Shown piece by piece: positions 22,085 to 31,249 of a stretch of 64,000 nt of DNA (the stretch's first letter is position 1; every line of letters starts with the position of its first letter). The notes under the pieces were generated by a model, which was given only the letters and a program-made list of their open reading frames with translations, ran no database searches and was not told where the DNA came from. The DNA comes from an archaeon (GTDB lineage Archaea; Nanobdellota; Nanobdellia; Pacearchaeales; GW2011-AR1), in assembly GCA_018657525.1 (NCBI GenBank), contig JABHWZ010000005.1:1-64000 (forward strand), read 5' to 3'. The translations under genes and the position numbers were made by a program.

Positions 22085-23512
22085 CTAAATTAATAACTTG
22101 CTCATAAGTTCCCCATCTTTTTTATCTAACTTGTATCCTAATTTTTTATAATACTCTCGAACTCCAACCCCACTAATCACTTTCACTTCCTCCCCTCTCT
22201 GTTCTCTAACAATCTTCTCAGCCTCTGCCATTAATCTTTTCCCAAACCCCTTATGCTGAACTCCTCCCTTACCTTTCCCTTTTTTACCCAATGCCAAAGT
22301 TTTTCCATAAACATGCAACTCCCGAATTATTGCTTTTTTGCCCTCTGAAGATGATGCCTCTCTCCCTTTAGAGGGTACACCCTTGGGTGCCACAATCCTC
22401 AACCGCAACAATCCAAACAAAATCTGATCCTTATTTATAATCTCTAAAAAATATTCATCACCTTTTCCTGCTTTGTACTTTGTAACTTTTAAATCCAAAT
22501 CCTGATTAACTTCTCCTCGCTGTAATGCAAATCCAATTTCCCGATAACGAATCTCATCCAACTGCAAATCATTCTCCCGCATCTCTCGTTCAATCTCTCG
22601 ACGCAAATCAATTCTCAAAGTTCCAGCAACTAAATACTCTGGAGGAATCTCTCTCATCACCCTCATAACCCGACAATACCTCGGAACTAATTTCATCATC
22701 TTCACCAACAATTTCTGAATTTGATTTTTTGTGTACGGTTTATACTTTCCTTTCCAATACCAATTCTCCAATTCAGAACCAGGCATAACTTGACACGGAT
22801 AAATCTTAATTTGATCTGGTTTAAATCTCTCATCTGCAAAAACTTTTTTAAACGATTCCAAATCTTTTTTGGGGGTCACACCCGGAAGCCCGGGCATTAA
22901 ATGATAACCAACTTTAAAACCAGCATTTCTCAAAGCTTTAGTCGCATCCACCACATCCTGCACTGAATGACCTCTCTGAACTTTTTTATAAATTTTATTA
23001 TCAATAATTTGAACTCCTAACTCCACCCGAGTGCAACCAAACTCCCGCATCCTCAAAATAAATTTCACGCATTTATCCGGACGAGTTTCAATACAAAGTG
23101 CAACGCAACGATGTTGCGCTTTTTCATTCTTCTTTTTAGCTAATCCTAAAGTTTTACCCTTCCTCCCATTCAGCGCATCATAAATTCCCTTAACAAAATC
23201 ATACTGAAATTTCTTCGGATACTCCAAAAAAGTCCCACCCATAATTATAATTTCAATTTTATCTGTCGGATGATTCATTGCTTCAAAAGCCTCCATCCTT
23301 CCTTTAACTTGTTTAAAAGAATCATAATTAACTGCTTTGGCTCTAAGAACAACCGGACTCTTCGGAGTATAACTTTGTGGCACATTCAAATTAGGACAAA
23401 AAACACACGCGCCATGCTTACACTTTCGCGGCGGTAACATAATCGCAACAGGAGTAATTCCTGAAATCGTCCTCGTCGGCTTTCGAACTTCGTTTTTCTT
23501 TGGGGGAATCAT
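22085..23512 (-). CDS. elp3: Elp3-type radical SAM / acetyltransferase (tRNA U34 modification)
   Basis: CKHGACVFCPNLNVPQSYT cluster motif, HRCVALCIETRPD, C-terminal GNAT (VQHKGFGKRLMAEAEKI). Confidence 0.92.
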   Translation of the reverse strand: MIPPKKNEVRKPTRTISGITPVAIMLPPRKCKHGACVFCPNLNVPQSYTPKSPVVLRAKAVNYDSFKQVKGRMEAFEAMNHPTDKIEIIIMGGTFLEYPKKFQYDFVKGIYDALNGRKGKTLGLAKKKNEKAQHRCVALCIETRPDKCVKFILRMREFGCTRVELGVQIIDNKIYKKVQRGHSVQDVVDATKALRNAGFKVGYHLMPGLPGVTPKKDLESFKKVFADERFKPDQIKIYPCQVMPGSELENWYWKGKYKPYTKNQIQKLLVKMMKLVPRYCRVMRVMREIPPEYLVAGTLRIDLRREIEREMRENDLQLDEIRYREIGFALQRGEVNQDLDLKVTKYKAGKGDEYFLEIINKDQILFGLLRLRIVAPKGVPSKGREASSSEGKKAIIRELHVYGKTLALGKKGKGKGGVQHKGFGKRLMAEAEKIVREQRGEEVKVISGVGVREYYKKLGYKLDKKDGELMSKLLI

Positions 23513-23560
23513 AAAAAAATAAGAAAAAAAGACTTTTTAAAATTATAAAACTACCTCATC

Positions 23561-23899
23561 TCATGGATAAAACCCAGAGTCTTCAAGAAATTTGTACAAC
23601 TTTGGAGATTTTTCCCGGAGAGTAATTCTTCTTAGTTTTCTTTTATCTGGAAAAGTGAAAGTATAACCTAGGCCAGGAAAATCTCCCACTGTAAACAATC
23701 TTGCTCTTAAAGGAACATCATTAGGAATCTCAAGTTCTTCCCTTAATTTTTCCTCTCCAATTAAATCAACAGCCTCCCAAACCATCTCTTGATTTTGCCA
23801 ACGTATTGAATTATTCACTGTTTTACCCACTAAATTTGCTAGTTCAAATCCAGCGATTACTGCCAAACTTACTAATCCATATTTAACTATTTTTTTCAT
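23561..23899 (-). CDS. hypothetical membrane-anchored protein
   Basis: N-terminal hydrophobic segment; 112 aa. Confidence 0.5.
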   Translation of the reverse strand: MKKIVKYGLVSLAVIAGFELANLVGKTVNNSIRWQNQEMVWEAVDLIGEEKLREELEIPNDVPLRARLFTVGDFPGLGYTFTFPDKRKLRRITLREKSPKLYKFLEDSGFYP

Positions 23900-23952
23900 A
23901 ACTTTTTCTAAGAAATTCTGCTTAATTATATTTTACCGATTTATATCGGTAT

Positions 23953-24597
23953 CTATTTTGGACAAAAAGAACTATTAATTTTCTTCTCAGCATAACTCAA
24001 ATGCTGTTGAAAAGTAGAATAAGCAACACCAATTATTTTCGCAAGTTCTTTCAAAGTAATCTTTTTTGGAAATTCATAATATCCATTCTTAACCGCAAGT
24101 TCCATTGCATTTTTCTGCTTATCTGTTAAATCGGGGCTAATTTTACTAATGGACACATCCCCAATCTTTTCTTGTTTCAAACTCAACAATTTATATGCGG
24201 GAAATTTCTCCACCAATTTTAATAATTTTTCTACATCTTTCCTCTCCCAGCTGCTAATATTAAAATGATACTTCCCTTTTTTATCAATTAAAACTGGAGA
24301 AATATAGATGAAAGAAGGACTATAGAAATATTTAAATGAATAATCTTCTTGAACTTGAATCATAAAAAATCCATTCTTCTCTTCAAGATGTTTAACATGT
24401 TTATCCTTCTTTAAATAATTTAAAAATTTATATAATTTAGACGAGTCTCCAAAAAATCTCCCAGCAGTATTTACAAATAATTTTTTTCCTTTTTCAAAAC
24501 TAGAAAGATTATAACCACTCAAAGAAATCTCAAATAATTTGGCAGCTTTGCCATAAAGAATATTACTTCCATCAAACTCGAATTTACAAACCCACAT
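23953..24597 (-). CDS. Bat-type HTH transcriptional regulator
   Basis: LTDKQKNAMELAVKNGYYEFPKKITLKELAKIIGVAYSTFQQHLSYAEKKI. Confidence 0.85.
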   Translation of the reverse strand: MWVCKFEFDGSNILYGKAAKLFEISLSGYNLSSFEKGKKLFVNTAGRFFGDSSKLYKFLNYLKKDKHVKHLEEKNGFFMIQVQEDYSFKYFYSPSFIYISPVLIDKKGKYHFNISSWERKDVEKLLKLVEKFPAYKLLSLKQEKIGDVSISKISPDLTDKQKNAMELAVKNGYYEFPKKITLKELAKIIGVAYSTFQQHLSYAEKKINSSFCPK

Positions 24598-24644
24598 TAA
24601 TACAGGTATAAAACGGTATATAAAAACATTTCTACTTTTTAAAG

Positions 24645-25370
24645 TTAAATAAATTCAGTATCATAAACTCTTCGAATATCTTCAATATTCTCAGCATACC
24701 TTTGCGCCACTCTCTGAACATTCCCCTCCGAATTATAACTTACATCCATCCCCTCAAATAATAATTGAGCCACACTTTCTATTCTTGAAACTACTAGAGA
24801 ATCTACATTAGGTTTAATCTTTTTTAAAGAAGTTCTAAGAGCAGGAACAATTTCATTAACTAAAGAATTTACGGCTAACTCCAACTTTCCAGGCCCAGTA
24901 ATTTTCCAGTCAGGAAAATAATTGATAAATTCATCCATCAACATTCCGGGAAAAGTATGCATACCACCAAAAGTTTTCTTTCCTGTAATATATGGACTAC
25001 GCACATCTGTCCTATATCCTACAATTGATTTATTATATCCAAATCTAGCCACCCCCAATTCCACATCTACTCCAGGATCAAGCGGCTCATCACAACGAGC
25101 TAAAACAGCATCACTATTCTTAATAAAAACTCCAACATCCAAAGTCCAAATAATATTTTTAACTGCCTCTAAAATATCATCTCCCTGAAGATAACTTTCT
25201 AATTCTTTTGTTAAACCTCCAAATTCAAAACCATCCCTTTGAGGAAAAAAAGTTCTAAATCCCTTCTCTTCAAGTTTATCATTTAAAAAAACATTAAAAC
25301 TCAAGTCTCCCAAATTAAACATTGGAGCCGCAAAATAAATTATTTTTTCCATTTCAACAAAAACCTCCAA
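24645..25370 (-). CDS. nucleoside 2-deoxyribosyltransferase-like protein
   Basis: KIIYFAAPMFNLGDLSFNVFLNDKLEEKGFRTFFPQRDG...DPGVDVELGVARFGYNKSIVGYRTD. Confidence 0.65.
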   Translation of the reverse strand: MEVFVEMEKIIYFAAPMFNLGDLSFNVFLNDKLEEKGFRTFFPQRDGFEFGGLTKELESYLQGDDILEAVKNIIWTLDVGVFIKNSDAVLARCDEPLDPGVDVELGVARFGYNKSIVGYRTDVRSPYITGKKTFGGMHTFPGMLMDEFINYFPDWKITGPGKLELAVNSLVNEIVPALRTSLKKIKPNVDSLVVSRIESVAQLLFEGMDVSYNSEGNVQRVAQRYAENIEDIRRVYDTEFI

Positions 25371-25402
25371 ACATTTTTAACTATTACTATCATTAAACAT
25401 AC

Positions 25403-26047
25403 ATGAAGACCTCAATAAAAGAACAAAAAAAAGTCTGGGATGCAATTGCACCAGAATGGCACGAATACAAAAAAATTCCTTCGGAATTTTCAAAAGAATT
25501 TTTAAAAAAACAAAAAGGAAATATTTTAGATTTAGGTTCGGGCTCAGGACGCCATCTGTTAAAATTTAAAGAAGAAATAGAATTAAAAACCAAATCCAAA
25601 AAACCAAAAAGAAAATATTATCTTCAAGATTTCTCTGATGAAATGATTAAACTAGCTGAAAAAAAAGCAAAACAAAAAAAGATTTCAGCAGAATTCACTG
25701 TTTCTCCCATGACAAAAATTCCTTATAAAGATAATTTCTTTGACGCAGCAATTTCAATTTCAGCAATTCATTGCACTCCAAAAAAAGATCATAAAAAAAT
25801 AATCAAAGAATTTTATCGAGTTTTAAAACCAAAAGCCAAAGCACTAATTGGAGTCTGGAATGTTAAATCAAAAAGATTCAAACGAGCAAAAGGAAAAGAA
25901 AAGAAAATTGGTTGGACAGACAAAGGAGAAAGATATTATTATTTATTCGACGAAGAAGAAATTCATAATTTATTCAAAGACGTCGGTTTCAAAATAATTT
26001 CTTCACACAACAGCGAAATGATGATTAATTTCGTGGTAACGAAATAG
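25403..26047 (+). CDS. class I SAM methyltransferase (Trm9-like)
   Basis: VWDAIAPEWHEYKKIP...ILDLGSGSGRHLLKF; ISISAIHCTPKKDHKKIIKEFYRVLKP. Confidence 0.7.
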   Translation: MKTSIKEQKKVWDAIAPEWHEYKKIPSEFSKEFLKKQKGNILDLGSGSGRHLLKFKEEIELKTKSKKPKRKYYLQDFSDEMIKLAEKKAKQKKISAEFTVSPMTKIPYKDNFFDAAISISAIHCTPKKDHKKIIKEFYRVLKPKAKALIGVWNVKSKRFKRAKGKEKKIGWTDKGERYYYLFDEEEIHNLFKDVGFKIISSHNSEMMINFVVTK

Positions 26048-26116
26048 TAATTGTCGATGCGTATGGCTAATCGCTTGATGATAAATTTTATTGTGCAGAA
26101 ATAATCATCATTAGGG

Positions 26117-26231
26117 GAATCGTTCACAGGATCGCAAGAGAAAACGATTCTAACTCACAAATCTTGTCAGAGATTTGTCAATATATTTTTTTCTACCACT
26201 GTAGGTTCTTTTTTTGAAAAAAGAACCCCAT
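26117..26231 (+). repeat. multi-hairpin element, copy A (contains H1 hairpin 26117-26150)
   Basis: GAATCGTT-18 nt-AACGATTC; ACAAATCT-AGATTTGT; CACTGTAG; GGTTCTTTTTTTGAAAAAAGAACC. Confidence 0.75.
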
Positions 26232-26262
26232 TGATGATAAATTTTATAGTTCAAAAGATTTG

Positions 26263-26341
26263 ATTTTTTAAAATTTAATTAAATTTTGAGAACAAAGTGA
26301 GCGTAACGGGTGGCTCGTGGGAGGGCAATTTTAAAAAATCA
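26263..26341. repeat. inverted-repeat-bounded element B, copy 1
   Basis: Terminal inverted repeat gattttttaaaatt/aattttaaaaaatc; interior GGGTGGCTCGTGGGAGGGC shared with 38920-38994. Confidence 0.7.
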
Positions 26342-26366
26342 AATAAATTTTATCACACAGAAATAA

Positions 26367-26885
26367 TCATTTATCCTTCTTTTTTCCACTAATCTTCAAC
26401 ATATCAAAAAAACTCTTCTTTTCAAATTCAGTAATTTTCATTTCTCCAATATCAACAACTAATTTTAAAATTCCCATTCCAGAAAGAAAAACAGTCCCTA
26501 CCAAAAAATCCTTTCCGTCTTTTGCTTGTAATGACAAAAGTATTTTCTGAATTTGATTTTTGATATTCTCCTTGCCCATTTTTTCCAAAATTAAATTCTC
26601 TATTTTTTCAAACTCAAAATCATAATTTAATTTAATTTTTTCAGGAGCCTTTTCACCAAAATTTTCAACAGGCACTTTGCTCACTCCCTCTTCTAATTGA
26701 AAACTAAACATCTTATTAATCGAAGGAACAAAATAATCCAAATGATTTTTATTATCTGGCTTTTTTAAATTCTCAAAATCAATTACAAAAAAACCCCCAC
26801 AAGGATATGCATCTGAATTCTCCTTTTGAAAATCTACAAATTCCTTTCCTTCAAATAACTTTTCCACATAAAATTGGATGTTCAT
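26367..26885 (-). CDS. hypothetical protein downstream of thrS
   Basis: 172-aa ORF overlapping the thrS stop by 4 nt. Confidence 0.6.
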   Translation of the reverse strand: MNIQFYVEKLFEGKEFVDFQKENSDAYPCGGFFVIDFENLKKPDNKNHLDYFVPSINKMFSFQLEEGVSKVPVENFGEKAPEKIKLNYDFEFEKIENLILEKMGKENIKNQIQKILLSLQAKDGKDFLVGTVFLSGMGILKLVVDIGEMKITEFEKKSFFDMLKISGKKKDK

Positions 26886-28597
26886 TTTCTTTCAACAATT
26901 TCTTCTTTCAATTTAGAAATAAATTCATCTAAATCAGTCACATTAATTTCTTTCTCATCCCTTTTCTTCACTGCAATTTTTTTATCTGTAGCTTCTTTTT
27001 CCCCCACAGTCACTAAATAATTGAATCTCTGAATTTGCGCGTCCCGCGCTTTCTTTCCAATACTCTCAGCCCTATCATCTAACTCAATTTCAAAACCTTC
27101 TTCCTTAAACTTTTCAAAAACTTCCTGAGCATAATCTTTAACTGAATCATTCAAAGTCATAACCTTAATCTGATTCGGCGAAATCCACAATGGAAACTTT
27201 CCATCCACATGTTCAGTATAAACCCCTAAAAATCTTTCCAAAGAACCATAAATAGTACGATGCAACATAACTGGCATTTTCTCTTCTCCATTCTCAGCAG
27301 TATAAGTCAATTTAAATCTTCGAGGTAAACTCATATCAAACTGAATAGTTGAACACTGCCATGTTCTTCCCAAAGAGTCCTTCAAATGATAATCAATCTT
27401 GGCTCCATAAAAAGCCCCATCCCCCTTATTAATTTTATATTTCATTTTCTTCTTTTTCAAAACTTTCTCCAAAGTTCTTTCGGCGAAATCCCATTCCTTA
27501 TCTGTTCCAATTCTTTTTTCAGGACGAGTAGACAATTCAACATGATCAATTTTTAATTTAAAAGTATCTAAAATTTTCTTAGTCAAATCAATAACCTTTG
27601 CAATTTCTTCTTCAGCTTGTTCAAGAGTACAAAATATATGGGCATCATCCTGAACAAATTGTATCACTCTAAAAAGCCCCGCCAAAACTCCTGACAATTC
27701 AATTCTATGAACCCAACCAAGTTCCCCAACTTTCAAAGGAAAATCTTTATAAGATTTTGGACTTGTATTATAAACCAACATTCCCCCAGGACAATTCATT
27801 GGCTTAACTAAAAAATCCCGATTTTCATATTCTGTTTTAAAATTATTCTCAGAATATTTTGACCAATGACCTGAAACTTCCCAAAGTTTTCTATCCATAA
27901 TTTGCGGAGTAGAAATTTCCTTATATCCTTCTTTCTTATGCATCTCTCTCCAAAACTCAATTAATTTATTTTTAATATGCAAACCCTTCGAATGCCAAAA
28001 AACCATCCCAGGAGCCACATTATTAAAACTCCACAAATCCATTTTCCTTCCAAGAATACGATGATCATTATCCCTTAATTTTGAAGTATCTAATTTTGCT
28101 TTAGAAATCTCATGCAATAATTTATTCCTCTCTTTTTCACTCAAATCAATAATTTCTTCATTCCCTCCAACTTTGCCCCCTAACTTAATCTCCCTCGACA
28201 ATTCACTCAAAGGATGCCCCTTCACTTTCATTTCAAATTCTTTATAATAACCAAACGGCGCTCGCACAACTTTATACTTTTTTTTATTCAACGCTTTTTC
28301 AGCCTCCTTTAAAACTTCCATTGCAACATCTGGCGAAGCCAAATTACTTGACAAATGAGCATAAGGATAAAGAACCATATTTTTTGCATTAACCTTCCCA
28401 GCAACATCCTCAACACTCTCAACAAACTTTTTCACAATAGCATTAACATCCTCGTCGCCCTTTTCCACAGCAATCAAAACAACTAAAGCATCCCTCACTT
28501 CTTTTTCAGATTTATCTTCAAGATCCTCTATTTTCTTCAACGCCTTCTTCAACGGCTTAAACTTAATATAATCCACATGTAAATTTAAAAGTTTCAT
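26882..28597 (-). CDS. thrS: threonyl-tRNA synthetase (archaeal type)
   Basis: Archaeal N-terminal editing domain (MKLLNLHVDYIKFKPLKKAL), class II motifs (FLVKPMNCPGGMLVY, MLHRTIYGSLERFLGV). Confidence 0.94.
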   Translation of the reverse strand: MKLLNLHVDYIKFKPLKKALKKIEDLEDKSEKEVRDALVVLIAVEKGDEDVNAIVKKFVESVEDVAGKVNAKNMVLYPYAHLSSNLASPDVAMEVLKEAEKALNKKKYKVVRAPFGYYKEFEMKVKGHPLSELSREIKLGGKVGGNEEIIDLSEKERNKLLHEISKAKLDTSKLRDNDHRILGRKMDLWSFNNVAPGMVFWHSKGLHIKNKLIEFWREMHKKEGYKEISTPQIMDRKLWEVSGHWSKYSENNFKTEYENRDFLVKPMNCPGGMLVYNTSPKSYKDFPLKVGELGWVHRIELSGVLAGLFRVIQFVQDDAHIFCTLEQAEEEIAKVIDLTKKILDTFKLKIDHVELSTRPEKRIGTDKEWDFAERTLEKVLKKKKMKYKINKGDGAFYGAKIDYHLKDSLGRTWQCSTIQFDMSLPRRFKLTYTAENGEEKMPVMLHRTIYGSLERFLGVYTEHVDGKFPLWISPNQIKVMTLNDSVKDYAQEVFEKFKEEGFEIELDDRAESIGKKARDAQIQRFNYLVTVGEKEATDKKIAVKKRDEKEINVTDLDEFISKLKEEIVERK

Positions 28598-28664
28598 ATC
28601 AACCCTAAAATAAAGATGTTTATAAAATTTTGTAAAATAAAATAATCTAAAATAAAACTAAGAG

Positions 28665-29114
28665 TTATTCCATGCAAACATTCTCTGAATTACCTAATCT
28701 CTGTTTACGCTCATCATTATAAAATACCATCCCCAGCCCGACAAGCAATAAAAGCGAACCCCCTCCAGCTCCAACTCCACGAGAAATTTGATTAGCATGT
28801 AATTCAGAAAAATACTCTTGAACTTCTGAAGAGTTCCTTAATTTCGCAGCAGTATTACTATAATGAAATATTCTTTTATTCATTGCAAAAAAAACTTCTT
28901 GACCAACTGAAAAAGACCTTAAACGATTTTTAGATCTTTCTAGAAAAGAAACCATATTTGTTGCTTGATTTAAATCTTCATAAGATTTAGGGGCTTCTGG
29001 ATCTGGGAAAAAATTAGTCAAAGCCAAAAACCCGATTCCAGCAAAGGCCATTTTAAAAAAATCTCGAATATTCCGCTTATACCTATTTCTTAATTCCTTG
29101 TCACTTTCAGTCAT
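28665..29114 (-). CDS. hypothetical two-TM protein
   Basis: Two hydrophobic segments (FFKMAFAGIGFLALTNFF; GAGGGSLLLLVGLGMVFY). Confidence 0.55.
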   Translation of the reverse strand: MTESDKELRNRYKRNIRDFFKMAFAGIGFLALTNFFPDPEAPKSYEDLNQATNMVSFLERSKNRLRSFSVGQEVFFAMNKRIFHYSNTAAKLRNSSEVQEYFSELHANQISRGVGAGGGSLLLLVGLGMVFYNDERKQRLGNSENVCME

Positions 29115-29318
29115 AGAAATTCAAGAAAATATTCATTTATAAATATTTATATGCCACGAAATTTTAATTGAACCTCCCTCTCGTCGCGATTTTGTTCACT
29201 AAGGTAGAAAGTGCAAACTAAACAAAACAAAATATCAAAAAATTAACCTCTTAAAACTTTTTAACTCTCACCAAAAATCACTTCTTCAAAAATTCCTGAA
29301 CAATCTTCTCAGCAAAAA

Positions 29319-30164
29319 TTAAAAATAAACTTTATCAAAAGTTTTCAACCTTTTTTGGAATAAAGGAAAACTTTCTTTGTTTTCATTAATAATGCAATGT
29401 GTGGGAAAAATATTTGCAATATTTTCTTTTTCAAGAATAGACGAAACTTTTCTCAAAGAATCCAAATTTAACATATGCATCCCTCCCAAAATTCCATAAA
29501 TTTTTTCATTATTAAAAAGTCCCTTGGAATAATTAATTATATTATCTATCCCAGAATGTGAGCATCCAACAATAAGCAAAATACCTTTGTCAGTCTTTAA
29601 AGCAATAGCTGAATCATCAATACAAAAATCAATAGAACCATCAGCAAGTTTGCCTGGAAAATTTTTCTCATTGAGAAGATTTTCACGAGGAATCTCCCCC
29701 AAAAAGAATACTTTATCCTTAATTATTTCATAAGGTTCTTTAGAACAAATTATCTCAAAATGATTCTCCAAATATTCTTTTGTTAATGGAAACCCAATAC
29801 TCCTTCCCTCAAAAAATTTTCCCTCCAATGCCCTGGGATGACAAATAAATTTCTTCTTCTCATTTAAAGTTAAATATTTTATCCCTTGGGTATGATCAAT
29901 ATGCCCATGACTTAAAACAAAAAAATCAATATCTTCCTCAGTTAATCCAATCTTTAATAAATTTTCCTTCACTTCCCTACCAATTCCAAAATCAAATAAA
30001 ATTTTTTTACCTTCAAAATTAATTAATAAAGAAAATCCCGAATTCTCATTATCAAACTCATTTAACTCATTGTTTATAACTTGAACATAACCTTCTTTTT
30101 CAAAGCCAGCATTAATTAAATTATCCATTTTAAATAGACAGAATGAAATTACAAGAACCACCAA
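29319..30164 (-). CDS. MBL-fold metallohydrolase
   Basis: FVLSHGHIDHTQG; LLIVGCSHSGIDNII; GILGGMHML. Confidence 0.82.
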   Translation of the reverse strand: MVVLVISFCLFKMDNLINAGFEKEGYVQVINNELNEFDNENSGFSLLINFEGKKILFDFGIGREVKENLLKIGLTEEDIDFFVLSHGHIDHTQGIKYLTLNEKKKFICHPRALEGKFFEGRSIGFPLTKEYLENHFEIICSKEPYEIIKDKVFFLGEIPRENLLNEKNFPGKLADGSIDFCIDDSAIALKTDKGILLIVGCSHSGIDNIINYSKGLFNNEKIYGILGGMHMLNLDSLRKVSSILEKENIANIFPTHCIINENKESFPLFQKRLKTFDKVYF

Positions 30165-30191
30165 AAATTAAAAATAAACATTTTACCGAAA

Positions 30192-31169
30192 CTATTTCCC
30201 CCTCTGAGTTTGGACTTCAAATAATCTTGTCACTCCAACACCCATTCCACTTTTTATTTTTTCAGGCATATAATGATTATAAGTTAAGTTTCCTCCACCC
30301 GCCAAAGCCCCAGAATAATCTCCCACACGAACATCGAATAACAATTTATCACAAGCATCCCAACTTTTAGCCATAAATGGTAATACTTGCTGATTTACAT
30401 TTGAAGGAAGAGCCCGGCTCAATCTGACCAAATCTTGAATGCCTTCCTGATAAACTTCGTTTGTAGAAATATCTTTTAATGAATCAAGAGACAAATCTGT
30501 TTTAGCCAAATCTAAAAAACTAGCAATCGCTGAAACATGTTCTCTCTCGCCATCTTGCACAGAAGTACAAAGTTCTAGAAATTTGGTAGAATCATCATCT
30601 GCATTTTCAATATTTTTACGTATTTTTTCTTGTTCAGCAATAGGAAAAGAATTAATTAATCCATAAAGCAATCGTTTATCAGTAAATCTGACAACAGCAT
30701 CAGGTAATCCAGCAGATTCCATAATACTATAAGCAGTAGTCATAACATCTACACTTGAATTTAACCAATCATATCCAAAAATCTCACAACCCGCTTGCCA
30801 GAAATTTCTAGTTTTACCCTCAGCAACCTCTCTAGGATCCTCATTACGTACAAATTGCTGACAATAAAAGATCCTTGCCTGCTCCAATTCATTTCTTTTA
30901 ATAAAATCATAAGTTCTCATTGTACCTTCAGGCAAAATAACTACCCCTTCTTCTTTTTTTAACCCAACATAAACTAAATTATCCAAAAACCTCTCTCCCA
31001 AAAAATCTAAATTTTCCTTAAAAATTCTATCTTGCCCTAAAAGACCAGGAGAAATCTGATCGAAACCCATTCCATCAAAAGTATCTTCAACCGATCGAAT
31101 CAAACCCCTAAATTTTCTAGCATCTGATCCATACAATTCCAATACCCCTGGAACAATTAAATCATCCAT
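30192..31169 (-). CDS. HisRS/HisZ-like class II aaRS paralog lacking the anticodon-binding domain
   Basis: Motif-2-like FVRNEDPREVAEGKTRNFWQAGCEIFG, motif-3-like GMGVGVTRLFEV, degenerate His motif (GGGNLTY). Confidence 0.65.
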   Translation of the reverse strand: MDDLIVPGVLELYGSDARKFRGLIRSVEDTFDGMGFDQISPGLLGQDRIFKENLDFLGERFLDNLVYVGLKKEEGVVILPEGTMRTYDFIKRNELEQARIFYCQQFVRNEDPREVAEGKTRNFWQAGCEIFGYDWLNSSVDVMTTAYSIMESAGLPDAVVRFTDKRLLYGLINSFPIAEQEKIRKNIENADDDSTKFLELCTSVQDGEREHVSAIASFLDLAKTDLSLDSLKDISTNEVYQEGIQDLVRLSRALPSNVNQQVLPFMAKSWDACDKLLFDVRVGDYSGALAGGGNLTYNHYMPEKIKSGMGVGVTRLFEVQTQRGK

Positions 31170-31249
31170 AAAATTAAGATAAAGATAACCTTTTTAAATA
31201 TATCTACCGCCCACACTTCAATAAAAAATTATCAAAAATATTTTCTACT

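Larger units (their letters stand above)
26081..26370. repeat. composite intergenic repeat region bounded by direct repeats
   Basis: ataaattttat-NNNN-cagaaataatcat at 26081-26108 and 26343-26370 flanks a multi-hairpin element (26117-26231) and an inverted-repeat element (26263-26341). Confidence 0.7.

Noticed and set aside
29280-29318. Alternative-frame tail (...FAEKIVQEFLKK*) after the MBL hydrolase
   Set aside because: Could be a decayed gene end or a frameshift extension, but cannot be distinguished from chance by eye.
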